From: Gp6-AA40 sp050742535
GTDB taxonomy: Bacteria; Acidobacteriota; Vicinamibacteria; Vicinamibacterales; UBA2999
Length of the DNA: 60,552 nucleotides
NCBI GenBank assembly: GCA_050742535.1
Contig: JBOGIQ010000006.1
Span: 1 to 60,552 of the forward strand
Reading direction: 5' to 3'
Each line of letters opens with the position of its first letter. The first letter of the stretch is position 1. Under the pieces are notes generated by a model. It saw nothing but the letters and a program-made list of their open reading frames with translations. It was not told the origin of the DNA and searched no databases. This document shows, in pieces, positions 50,935 through 60,552 of this stretch. Both the position numbers and the translations under genes were made by a program.

Positions 50935-50963
50935 CCGATCCTGTAGCCGTGGGCTACGATCGG
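50935..50963 (+). promoter_or_regulatory. Imperfect hairpin in the secA leader
   Basis: CCGATC (50935-50940) pairs with GATCGG (50958-50963) and GTAGCC (50943-50948) with GGCTAC (50952-50957), leaving a two-base bulge and a three-base loop. It lies 38 bases before the secA ATG. It could be a terminator for the M23 gene or a leader structure; there is no T-run. Confidence 0.4.
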
Positions 50964-51001
50964 TAGATATTCACCCGTCATAGTGCTCTACCTACAGCTG
51001 A

Positions 51002-53934
51002 ATGATCGGTCAACTACTCGCCAAGGTCATCGGCACCCAGAACGAACGCGAAATCAAGCGTCTGCGTCCGCTCGTCGCTGAAATCAACGCGCTCGAGCCG
51101 ACGATCACGCCGCTCACCGACGAACAGCTCCGCGCCAAGACCGCCGAGTTCCGCCAGCGCTTCGCCGACGGGGCGACGCTGGACGATCTCCTGCCGGAAG
51201 CGTTCGCCGTCGTCCGCGAGGCCGGACGGCGTATGCTGAACATGCGCCACTTCGACGTGCAGCTGATGGGCGGCATGGTGCTGCACAAGGGCACGATCGC
51301 GGAGATGAAGACCGGCGAGGGCAAGACGCTCGTCGCCACGCTCCCGGTCTATCTCAATGCGCTCGAGGGAAAGGGCGTTCACGTCGTCACCGTGAACGAC
51401 TACCTGGCGCGCCGCGACTCCGAATGGATGGGCCGGCTCTACCGCTTCCTCGGCATGAGCGTCGGGGTCATCCAGCACGATCTCAACGATCAGCAGCGGC
51501 AGGTCGCGTACGGCTCGGACATCACCTACGGCACGAACAACGAGTTCGGCTTCGACTACCTCCGCGACAACATGAAGTTCGACTTCGCCTCGATGGTGCA
51601 GCGCGGACATCATTTCGCGGTCGTCGACGAAGTGGACAGCATCCTCATCGACGAAGCGCGGACGCCGTTGATCATCTCCGGCCCGGCGGAAGAATCGACC
51701 GACCTGTACTACGAGGTTGACCGGATCATTCCACGGCTCAAGGCCGGCGCCGTCACCCGCGGCGACGTCAAGGCCGAGGATCGTGAGGCACTCGAGACCA
51801 CCGGCGACTACATCGTCGACGAGAAGCACAAGACGGTGACGCTCACGGAATCCGGCATGGCCAAGGCGGAGCAGATGCTTCAGCACCGCGTCGTGCCGGA
51901 TTCGACCGGGCTCTACGATCCGGTCAACATGCCGCTGCTCCACCACATCCACCAGGCCCTGCGGGCGCACACGATCTTCAGGCTCGATGTCGACTACATG
52001 ATCAAGGACGGTCAGGTCGTCATCGTCGACGAGTTCACCGGACGCCTGATGCCGGGGCGCCGGTGGAGCGACGGCCTGCACCAGGCGGTGGAAGCGAAGG
52101 AGAAGGTCAAGATCGAGCGCGAAAACCAGACGCTCGCAACAATCACCTTCCAGAACTACTTCCGCAAGTACAAGAAACTGTCGGGGATGACCGGCACGGC
52201 CGAGACCGAAGCGCCGGAGTTCGCCAAGATCTACAACCTCGACGTGATCGTGGCGCCGACGAACCGGCCGCTCGTCCGCATCGAGAATCCGGATCTGGTG
52301 TACCGGACGTCGCAAGAAAAATACGACGCCATCGTCAACGACATCCTCGAGCAGCAGCAGACGGGACGCCCGACGCTGGTCGGCACGGTCTCCATCGAGA
52401 AGTCGGAGCGGCTGTCGACGCTGCTCCGCAAGCGCGGGATCAAGCACGTCGTCCTCAACGCGAAATATCACGCGCAGGAAGCCGAGATCGTCGCGCAGGC
52501 GGGGCGCAAAGGCACGGTCACCATCGCCACCAACATGGCCGGCCGCGGCACGGACATTCTTCTCGGCGGCAACCCCGAGCACATGGCCCGTCAGCAACTC
52601 CTGGCCGAGGAGCTTGCGGAGAAGCTGCCGCGGGGCGAGGAGAAGTTCGTCGACGACGAGGAGTTCGTCTACTTCTTCCACGTCGATGCCTTCTACCGCG
52701 TACGCCGCCCGGACTGGGAGCGCGTGTTCTCGCACTTCCGGCGGCAGTCGGAGACCGAACACGAAGAGGTCGTGACGCTCGGTGGGCTGCATATCCTCGG
52801 CACGGAACGCCACGAGGCACGGCGCATCGACAACCAGCTGCGCGGCCGGGCCGGCCGCCAGGGCGACCCGGGCTCGTCCCGCTTCTATCTCTCGCTCGAA
52901 GACGACCTGATGCGCATCTTCGGGTCGGACCGCATCGCCGGCCTGATGCAGCGCCTCGGCATGGAGGAAGGCGTCCCGATCGAGCACGGCATGGTCACCC
53001 GCGCGATCGAGCGGGCCCAGAAGCAGGTCGAGGCACAGAACTTCTCCGTCCGCAAACACCTGCTCGAGTACGACGACGTGATGAACAAACAGCGTGAAAG
53101 CGTCTACACGCTGCGACGGGAAATCCTCGAGGGAAAGATTCATCTGACCGAGGATGAAACGGTCGACACGCGCGCATATGTGCTGGCGCTGGCGGAGGAC
53201 ATCCTCGAGGACCAGATCCATCGGTTTGCCGGCGAGAAGCTCGAGCTCGAGGAATGGGACGTCCCCGCGCTGATTCGCGATGCCTCGCGTGTGTTCGGCC
53301 TCGACCCGCAGATCCTCGAGAAGCTCGACCTGCAGGAAAAGACGTCGGAAGAGATCGGCGACGCGATCTGGGCCCTGGCCAAGACCAGCTACGAGGAAAA
53401 GGACCGCATCGTCGGCGGTGAGCTGCTGCGCCGTGTCGAACGCGACATCATGCTGCAGATCGTCGACCACCAGTGGAAAGACCACCTCTACTCGCTCGAT
53501 CACCTGAAAGAAGGCATCGGCTTGCGCGGCTACGGGCAGCGCGATCCGCTCGTGGAGTACAAGAAAGAGAGCTACGCGCTGTTCCAGGACATGAAAGGAC
53601 GGATCGAAGAGGAGATCGTCCGGACGCTGTTCTGGCTGCGCCCCGTGCTGAACGAGGACGTCCCGGCGGTGCCACGCGCCCGCCGCTCGGCCACGATGAC
53701 GATGAACAACCCGGGCGCGGAAGCCATCCCCGCATTCGCGTCCGCACGCACGTCCGCCCCGACGATGGAAGCCGACGTGCCGATGCCGAGCGGTCCGGGC
53801 CCCCGCCCGGCACGCGTCGGCGGCGACGACGTGATCAAGACCGTCCGTCGTGAGGAACCGAAAGTAGGCCGCAACGATCCCTGCCCGTGTGGCAGTGGCA
53901 AAAAGTACAAGAAATGTCACGGAGCAGCAGCCTG

Positions 53935-53935
<1 letters not shown>
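51002..53935 (+). CDS. secA: Preprotein translocase subunit SecA
   Basis: A 977-residue motor of Sec secretion. The first nucleotide-binding domain carries AEMKTGEGKTLVATLPVYLN (Walker A near residue 100) and VDEVDSILIDEARTPLIISG (Walker B). The preprotein cross-linking domain and NBD2 follow (GMTGTAETEAPEF, TNMAGRGTDILLGGNPEH, RIDNQLRGRAGRQGDPGSSR), then the helical scaffold. The C-terminus has a Pro/Ala/Met-rich linker and the SEC-C zinc motif CPCGSGKKYKKC that binds SecB and phospholipid. Somewhat longer than E. coli SecA (901). It shares one base with guaB (TGATG). Confidence 0.98.
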
Positions 53936-55458
<1,523 letters not shown>

Positions 55459-55460
55459 GT

Positions 55461-55482
55461 CGCGGGCCTGACAAGGCCCGCG
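55461..55482. terminator. Hairpin at convergent guaB/PQQ-dehydrogenase junction
   Basis: CGCGGGCCT, loop GACA, AGGCCCGCG: a 9-bp perfect stem starting three bases after the guaB stop and followed by CCACGCGATC. Same loop type as the hairpin at 60418-60439 but with different arms. Confidence 0.55.
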
Positions 55483-55497
55483 CCACGCGATCCTGCT

Positions 55498-57465
55498 TTA
55501 ACGCAATCCGAACGCGATAATCGTCGAGCCAGACGCAACAGCAACGTACTGCTGGTTGTCGAACACGTAGGTCATCGGCGACGCCTTCCACAGCTGGCTC
55601 GTCTGGAAGCTCCACAGCCTGCGCCCGTTGTCCGCGTCGACGGCGGCAAACGCCCCGCTGTCGTCGCCGAAGAAGACCACCCGGCCGGCCGTGCTCAGCA
55701 CGCCGCCCCACGAATTGACGTTGCCGGTCTGCGGCACCTCCCACGCCACCTTGCCGGTGCGGATGTCGATCGCGCGCAGCAGGCGCTGCGCCGGCTCGTT
55801 TGGGGCCTGACGGAACGAGCCGCCCATGAATCCTCTGCCCGCCGCCCATTCCTGATCGGTGCGCGTAAAGATGCCGCACTTGTCGTTCGTCTGGACGTAA
55901 TAGAGGCTCGTCAGCGGGTTGAACGACGACGAGTACCAGTTCGTCGCGCCGTCCAGCGATGGACACACGCGCTTCCCTTCCGGTGAAGGCTCCATTCCTG
56001 GCACGCGAATCGGGCGTCCACGCGGGTCGAGGCCGCTCGCCCATGTGATGTTCTTGATGAACCCGACGCCGGACAGGAACTCCCCCGTGGTGCGATCGAG
56101 CACGTAGAGGAAGCCATTGCGGTTCGCCTGCACGAGCAGCTTGCGCGGCTTCCCCTGCCACGTCGTGTCCACGAGCGCCGTCGGCTCCTGTGCGTCGTAG
56201 TCCCACACGTCGTGCGGCGTGAATTGGAAGTGCCATTTCAACGCGCCCGTCTTTGCGTCGAGCGCAACCACAGAGTCCGTGTACAGGTTGTCGCCGAGGC
56301 GGTCATCGCCGATCAGATCCGGGCCGGGATTACCGACATTCCAATAGACCGTGTCGAGCTGCGGGTCGTAGGCGCCGGTCATCCACGTGCTCCCACCCGG
56401 GTGTGCGATGCCCTTTCCCTGCCACGTTTCCGAGCCACGTTCGCCAGGCGCCGGCACCGTCCAGAAGCGCCACACTTCCTTCCCTGTCGCCTGATCGTAG
56501 GCGCCCACGAAGCCGCGGACGCCCTCGTCGCCGCCCGATGTGCCGGTGATGACGAGATTGCCGACCGGCAGCGGCGCACCGGTGGCGTTGTAGTTCTGGC
56601 GCCAGTCCGCCATCTCGGTGTCCCACAGCAGCGCGCCGGTGTGGCGATCGAGCGCAATGACATGGGCGTGATCCGTGACCATGAACAATCGATCGCCGGC
56701 GACTCCAACGCCGCGGTTCACGCCGCCGGCGGCATTGCCGATGAGCCCCTTCGTCCGTGGACGTTGATAGCGCCAGATCTCCCGGCCGCTGCCGGCGTCG
56801 ATCGCCCAGCACTCGTTCGCGCTGGTCACGTACATCACGCCTCCGACCACGACCGGCGTCACCTGCGGGCGCGACGTGTTCGGCAGGGTGAACATCCACT
56901 TCGGCGCCAGCCGCTCGACAGTGCTGCGGTCGATCTGCGCCAGCGGGCTGTAGCGGCTGCCATCCGGGCCGCCGTTGTACGACGGCCAGTCGGCCTGCGA
57001 GGTGACCGCTCGATAGCGGTTGCCGTCGGGCCGCAGCAGCTGGAGGCGTTGTGTGGCGTCGAGCACCTGTACGTCGGCATGCGTCCGATTCAGGACCAAT
57101 CCGTCGAGTACACGGCCATCGGAGAGCGTGAACGGCGACCGGAGCGGCACCGTGCTCGTTCGCGGCTTCAGCGTGCGGACGAACGCCACGAGATCGGCCG
57201 CTTCGGCGTCGGAGAGTGTCGAGAAGGGCGGCATGCCCGCAGCGGGAAACCCGGCCCGCAGCACCGTCCTCAGCTCGTCGTCCGTGCGGAGAATCGCTCG
57301 CGCGGCGATGGCCGGCCCAAGCTCTCCCCCGTTGCCATCCGTTCCGTGGCACGAGGCGCAGCGCGTGACGAATGCCTTCCGTCCGCCGTCGACGTTCTGG
57401 GCGGATGGCCGCGCACAGATCACCAGCGTGATCGCGCACGCCAATCCGATGCTATTTCTCGCCAA
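55498..57465 (-). CDS. PQQ-dependent alcohol dehydrogenase with N-terminal cytochrome c domain
   Basis: TTG 57465 with GGAGG seven bases upstream gives 655 residues and a signal peptide (LARNSIGLACAITLVICARPSAQ). Residues about 28-100 form a cytochrome c domain with CASCH and a probable Met ligand in AGMPPF. The rest is an eight-bladed PQQ propeller: WPSYNGGPDGSRYSPLAQID, WAIDAGSGREIWRYQ, VIALDRHTGALLWDTEMADW, and TPHDVWDYDAQEP. It is of the periplasmic methanol/ethanol dehydrogenase family, though the vicinal CC disulfide is not seen. In many quinohaemoprotein relatives the haem domain is C-terminal; here it leads. Substrate unknown. Confidence 0.9.
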   Translation of the reverse strand: MARNSIGLACAITLVICARPSAQNVDGGRKAFVTRCASCHGTDGNGGELGPAIAARAILRTDDELRTVLRAGFPAAGMPPFSTLSDAEAADLVAFVRTLKPRTSTVPLRSPFTLSDGRVLDGLVLNRTHADVQVLDATQRLQLLRPDGNRYRAVTSQADWPSYNGGPDGSRYSPLAQIDRSTVERLAPKWMFTLPNTSRPQVTPVVVGGVMYVTSANECWAIDAGSGREIWRYQRPRTKGLIGNAAGGVNRGVGVAGDRLFMVTDHAHVIALDRHTGALLWDTEMADWRQNYNATGAPLPVGNLVITGTSGGDEGVRGFVGAYDQATGKEVWRFWTVPAPGERGSETWQGKGIAHPGGSTWMTGAYDPQLDTVYWNVGNPGPDLIGDDRLGDNLYTDSVVALDAKTGALKWHFQFTPHDVWDYDAQEPTALVDTTWQGKPRKLLVQANRNGFLYVLDRTTGEFLSGVGFIKNITWASGLDPRGRPIRVPGMEPSPEGKRVCPSLDGATNWYSSSFNPLTSLYYVQTNDKCGIFTRTDQEWAAGRGFMGGSFRQAPNEPAQRLLRAIDIRTGKVAWEVPQTGNVNSWGGVLSTAGRVVFFGDDSGAFAAVDADNGRRLWSFQTSQLWKASPMTYVFDNQQYVAVASGSTIIAFGLR

Positions 57466-57862
57466 CGCTGATCCTCCGTGTCGTGTCGTCCACGATTTCA
57501 ATACGAACGGGCCTCGCGCCGTCGAGCGCATGCGTCAGCCGGTCGGGCCACTCGATCGCCAGCACACCGTTGTCCACGCCCAGCTCGTCGAGCCCGAGAT
57601 CGTCCGTTGCGGCGCGATCGAGCCGGTAGAGATCGACGTGATAGAGCGCCAGTCGTCCGCCCCGATATTCATGCACGAGCGCGAACGTCGGGCTGCTGAC
57701 CTCCCGCGGATCGATATCCAGGCCTTCCGCGAGGCCTCTGACGAATGCCGTCTTCCCGGCGCCAAGATTTCCCGAGAGCAGCAGGACGTCGCCAGCCCGA
57801 AGGTTCCCGGCCAACGCTTTCGCGACTGCCGCCGTCTCCTGCTCCGAGCGGGTCGTGTGCAC
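57452..57862 (-). CDS. tsaE: tRNA threonylcarbamoyladenosine biosynthesis ATPase TsaE
   Basis: A 136-residue P-loop protein (start GTG 57862) that supports t6A37 formation with TsaB and TsaD. Walker A GNLGAGKT with Lys37; SSPTFALVHEY and LYHVDLYRL are the family signatures; AIEWPDRL closes the core. It begins three bases after the nnr stop, a frequent pairing (yjeF-yjeE), and its 3' end overlaps the start of the PQQ dehydrogenase by 14 bases. Confidence 0.94.
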   Translation of the reverse strand: MHTTRSEQETAAVAKALAGNLRAGDVLLLSGNLGAGKTAFVRGLAEGLDIDPREVSSPTFALVHEYRGGRLALYHVDLYRLDRAATDDLGLDELGVDNGVLAIEWPDRLTHALDGARPVRIEIVDDTTRRISVGEK

Positions 57863-57865
57863 CGA

Positions 57866-59437
57866 CTAACCGGCCTGTTCCGGCTGGCCGCGATTCAACA
57901 GCGCCGCAACGGCATCGCCGATGTGATCGAGCAGATCCGTCGCTGTCATGGCGACCTGGCCGCATTCCACCTCCGCGAGATCGCCGGCCGCGCCATGCAG
58001 GAACACCGCGATCCTGCAGGCGGCTTCCGCGTCGAGCAGTTGCGCGAGCCAGGCGGCAACCATGCCCGTCAGCACGTCACCGGTTCCGGCCGTCGCCATG
58101 CCCGGATTCCCCGTCGGGTTGATGAAGACTCGTCCGGCCGGCGTCGCAATAACCGTCCGGTGCCCCTTCAGGATCACGTAAACGCGGTGGGTCGTCGCGA
58201 AATCGGCGGCCACCTGCAGGCGGTTCGCCTGAATCTCGTCGATCGACATCCCCGCCAGGCGGGCCATCTCGCCGGGATGGGGCGTGATGATCACGTCGCG
58301 ATCATCGCGGCCGAGCAGCCGTCCGGGTTCCTCCGCCAGGAGCGTAAGGGCATCCGCGTCCAGCACGAGCGGTACCGTCGCGCGGTCGACGAGGGCGCGT
58401 ACGAACGCGGATGCCTCGGGCGTGCGGCCGAGGCCAGGCCCACAGGCAATGATGTCGTGCTGCAGCTCGAGCGCGCGGTCGAGCGCTCTGGCAGCGACGC
58501 TGCCGTCCTTCTCCGGCAGCGGCGCGGTCATCAGCTCCGCCGCCAGCGACGCGACCACAGGAAGGCAGCTTGCGGGAGTGGCAATCGTGACCAGGCCGGC
58601 GCCGGAGCGCAGCGCCCCCATTCCAGCGAGGAACGCCGCCCCGGTCTTGCCGACGGACCCGGCGACGACCGTCACACGCCCGAAATCGCCCTTGTGCGAA
58701 TCGGCGGTCCTTGGCTCGATTAGTTCCCGGAGCTGCTCGGGGGTCAGCAGCTCCACGTGCGGACCGTCCAATCCCTCGATGACCTCGTACGGAATACCGA
58801 TGTCGGCAATGACCACGTCGCCGGCATGCGCCTCTCCCGGCGGGAGCACCAGCGGCAGCTTGGGCGCCGCGAGCGTGACCGTCATTGCGGCGTTGACGCA
58901 GTCGCCGGGCAGCTGCGGCGTATCCGCGGACAGGCCGCTCGGCAGGTCGATCGCCACGATCGGCAGGTCCGCGGCGTTCACATCGGCAATCACCGTCTCC
59001 AGCATGCCGCCGACCGCGGACTTCAAGCCGGTCCCGAGAATCGCATCCACGATCAGGGTGCACTGGGAAATTTCGGAAAAGTGCAGCTCCCAGCTCTGCT
59101 CGTCGGCAATCTCGACGACGGTGACGCCGAGCCGGCCAAGGATGTCCAGATTCGTCCGCGCGTCGCCGCGTACGTCGGCGACGGCGCCGATCACGAAGAC
59201 GGCGGTATCGACACCGCGCTGCAGCAGCGTTCGAGCGACGACGAAGCCGTCGCCACCGTTATTGCCGCGGCCGCACAGCACGGCGATCCGGCCTGCCAGC
59301 TGCCGCTCGTACGCGGCCTCCATCGCCGCCACCACCTGGCGGCCGGCGTTCTCCATCAGCACGAGCGATGGAATGCCGATGTCTTCAATTGTGAACCGAT
59401 CCGCCTCGCGCATTTGCGCGGCAGTGAGAATGCGCAC
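57866..59437 (-). CDS. nnr: Bifunctional NAD(P)HX epimerase/dehydratase
   Basis: A 523-residue fusion of the two repair enzymes for hydrated NAD(P)H. The N-terminal YjeF/NnrE epimerase (about 1-215) shows SLVLMENAGRQVV, LCGRGNNGGDGFVVARTL and VDAILGTGLKS; the C-terminal NnrD dehydratase (about 230-510, ribokinase-like) shows SHKGDFGRVTVVAGS, GAAFLAGMGALRSGAGLVT, ITPHPGEMARLAG, LKGHRTVIATPAGRVFINPTGNPGMATAGTGDVLTG. Start GTG 59437. It is divergent from the aminotransferase and precedes tsaE. Confidence 0.95.
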   Translation of the reverse strand: MRILTAAQMREADRFTIEDIGIPSLVLMENAGRQVVAAMEAAYERQLAGRIAVLCGRGNNGGDGFVVARTLLQRGVDTAVFVIGAVADVRGDARTNLDILGRLGVTVVEIADEQSWELHFSEISQCTLIVDAILGTGLKSAVGGMLETVIADVNAADLPIVAIDLPSGLSADTPQLPGDCVNAAMTVTLAAPKLPLVLPPGEAHAGDVVIADIGIPYEVIEGLDGPHVELLTPEQLRELIEPRTADSHKGDFGRVTVVAGSVGKTGAAFLAGMGALRSGAGLVTIATPASCLPVVASLAAELMTAPLPEKDGSVAARALDRALELQHDIIACGPGLGRTPEASAFVRALVDRATVPLVLDADALTLLAEEPGRLLGRDDRDVIITPHPGEMARLAGMSIDEIQANRLQVAADFATTHRVYVILKGHRTVIATPAGRVFINPTGNPGMATAGTGDVLTGMVAAWLAQLLDAEAACRIAVFLHGAAGDLAEVECGQVAMTATDLLDHIGDAVAALLNRGQPEQAG

Positions 59438-59466
59438 GCTTGCGCGGAGTGTACTACTATCAAGCG

Positions 59467-59494
59467 GGGATCAGGGATCAGGGATCAGGGGTCA
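59467..59494. repeat. 7-bp tandem repeat GGGATCA just upstream of ilvE start
   Basis: Three perfect units (59467-59487) and one degenerate unit, GGGGTCA, ending two bases before ATG 59496. The G-rich units may provide the ribosome-binding site, so copy number could affect expression. Confidence 0.8.
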
Positions 59495-59495
59495 G

Positions 59496-60359
59496 ATGGC
59501 AGCGACCGTATTCGTCAACGGGCAGATCAGCGGCGAGCGCGAGGCGGTTGTCTCGGTCTTCGATCACGGCTTCCTGTACGGCGAGGGCGTGTACGAGACC
59601 TTGCGCACCTACGACCAGCGGCTGTTCCTCTTCGATCGGCACGCGCGTCGTCTGCGGCGGTCGGCGCATATGATCGCGCTCGATCTCCCGTTCACGGACG
59701 ACTATCTGCTGGACGCGATCAGCCGGACGATGGCGCGCGCCGGATTGGCGGAGGAGTCGTATGTGCGAGTGCTCGTCACGCGCGGCGTCGGCGAGCTGAC
59801 CTATGACCCGAAAGCCACACCCACCCACACCCTCGTCATCATCGTGAAGCCGCAGGTCGATCCACCGGCCGCGGCCTATCGCGACGGCGTCGGCGTCGCC
59901 ATCGTGGACATCGTCCGCAACCACCCCGGGTCGGTCAATCCGAAGATCAAGAGTAATAACCTGATGAACAACGCGCTGGCGATGCAGGAGGCCCTGCGGC
60001 GCGGCGCCTTCGAAGGCGTGATGCGGAACTATCGCGGCGAGCTCACCGAGTGCACGACCGCGAACTTGTTCATCGTGAAAGATGGGGTCGTCCTCACACC
60101 GCCGCTCGATGCGGGCCTGCTCCCAGGGATCACACGCGAGTTCATCTTCGAGATCGGCAACGCGAACGGTATCAGCGTTCGCGAAGCGGTGCTGAGAGAT
60201 GACGATCTGTATGGCGCGGACGAGGCGTTTCTCACGAGCACGACACGGGAAGCGGTGCCCATCGTAACGGTCGGCGATCGCGCGATCGGGTCGGGGACGC
60301 CGGGGCCGGTCACGCTCAAGCTGTTGGAGGCGTTCCGCCGCGCGGCAAGGTCCGCCTGA
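59496..60359 (+). CDS. ilvE: Class IV aminotransferase, branched-chain amino acid aminotransferase-like
   Basis: A 287-residue fold-type IV PLP enzyme. ATG 59496 begins MAATVFVNGQISGEREAVVSVFDHGFLYGEGVYETLR. The PLP lysine is expected in VNPKIKSNNLMNNALAMQEA (Lys152), followed by ECTTANLFIVKDG and LLPGITREFIFEI. Length and motifs match IlvE; D-amino-acid aminotransferase and aminodeoxychorismate lyase share the fold and cannot be excluded. It converges on gcvP with three hairpins in between. Confidence 0.87.
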   Translation: MAATVFVNGQISGEREAVVSVFDHGFLYGEGVYETLRTYDQRLFLFDRHARRLRRSAHMIALDLPFTDDYLLDAISRTMARAGLAEESYVRVLVTRGVGELTYDPKATPTHTLVIIVKPQVDPPAAAYRDGVGVAIVDIVRNHPGSVNPKIKSNNLMNNALAMQEALRRGAFEGVMRNYRGELTECTTANLFIVKDGVVLTPPLDAGLLPGITREFIFEIGNANGISVREAVLRDDDLYGADEAFLTSTTREAVPIVTVGDRAIGSGTPGPVTLKLLEAFRRAARSA

Positions 60360-60439
60360 AGGCGGACACTACGTCCCTTCTTCCTCGATCGTGGAGCGCG
60401 CCTTGTCAGGCGCGCCAGGCGGACGTGACAACGTCCGCC
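60351..60439. terminator. Cluster of three hairpins at convergent ilvE/gcvP junction
   Basis: TCCGCCT/AGGCGGA (60351-60366, overlapping the ilvE stop), GCGCGCCT/AGGCGCGC with loop TGTC (60396-60415), and GGCGGACGT/ACGTCCGCC with loop GACA (60418-60439), then CCACGATC. The last has the same arms as the hairpin at 45560-45581. Confidence 0.55.
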
Positions 60440-60445
60440 CCACGA

Positions 60446-60552
60446 TCACGACGACAACTCTTCTGCCGGCGGGCAGGAGCAGAACAGATTCCGGTCGCCG
60501 TACGGATTGTCGATTCTGCCGACGCTCGGCCAGAACTTCTTGGCCCGCACCC
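60446..60552 (-). CDS. gcvP: Glycine dehydrogenase (decarboxylating) P protein, C-terminal end, partial
   Basis: On the minus strand the last 107 bases encode VRAKKFWPSVGRIDNPYGDR, NLFCSCPPAEELSS and a TGA at 60446-60448. The block FWPSVGRIDNxYGDRNLxCxCPP is the invariant C-terminus of the glycine cleavage P protein. The rest of the gene lies beyond the window. Confidence 0.88.
   Translation of the reverse strand, partial: VRAKKFWPSVGRIDNPYGDRNLFCSCPPAEELSS

Noticed and set aside
51014..53920. A 968-codon open frame antisense to secA
   Set aside because: It mirrors the codon pattern of secA, has no family similarity, and long antisense frames are common in GC-rich coding DNA.

Overview
The window is GC-rich bacterial chromosome, most likely from an Acidobacteriota of the Vicinamibacteria type. 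The reasons are four members of the TIGR03435 'soil-associated' family, an LptF-LptG fusion, a PilMNOP/GspDEFG hybrid secretion locus with a cohesin-tailed secretin, and many overlapping start/stop codons and GTG/TTG starts. This placement rests on gene content only. No rRNA, tRNA, CRISPR array, transposase or phage gene was seen.

Layout. 1-2600: end of rapZ, then a soluble PTS phosphorelay (EIIA of the mannose type, HPr, EI). 2650-5090: three tandem TIGR03435 paralogues. 5145-10652 (minus): ssb, then the Tol-Pal envelope system (tolQ, tolR, a TonB/TolA-like protein, tolB, pal, cpoB) behind a good promoter. 10762-16105 (plus): recN, miaB, a bifunctional-nuclease-family gene, parA, parB. 16106-16351 is an unusual intergenic region with an 18-bp tandem array and a sequence with the form of a XerCD dif site. 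16352-23499: a GH57 glycosidase, the lptF-lptG fusion, a membrane-anchored PHP protein and xerD. 23578-27469: a peptidoglycan amino-sugar recycling cluster (murQ, nagB, a BadF-type sugar kinase, a beta-lactamase-fold hydrolase). 27552-37447 (minus): a type II secretion/type IV pilus-like operon from gspF to three pseudopilins.

37564-39608: a two-gene bacterial microcompartment locus, one shell protein and one CoA-acylating aldehyde dehydrogenase with an odd tail. 39748-41535: a LysM lytic transglycosylase. 41607-45467 (minus): a three-gene operon of unrecognised function headed by a cysteine-free 987-residue protein. 45760-50885: comM/yifB, a two-domain VOC protein, a TIGR03435 gene fused to gene debris, an EamA transporter relic and a membrane M23 peptidase. 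51002-55458: secA and guaB. 55498-59437 (minus): a PQQ dehydrogenase, tsaE and NAD(P)HX repair. 59496-60359: a class IV aminotransferase (ilvE-like). The window ends in the C-terminus of gcvP.

How parts may work together. RapZ with a PTS lacking permeases suggests a regulatory phosphorelay tied to cell-wall sugar metabolism, and murQ/nagB/kinase/hydrolase supply the recycling side. Tol-Pal, LptFG, MltD-like, M23 and SecA are envelope genes. Two features stand out. One is the parAB neighbourhood, with paired near-identical palindromes (before parA and inside parB), direct and tandem repeats and a dif-like site. The other is the unassigned 987-residue protein operon. A family of small GC-rich hairpins with different arms but the same loop logic sits at five of nine convergent gene junctions.
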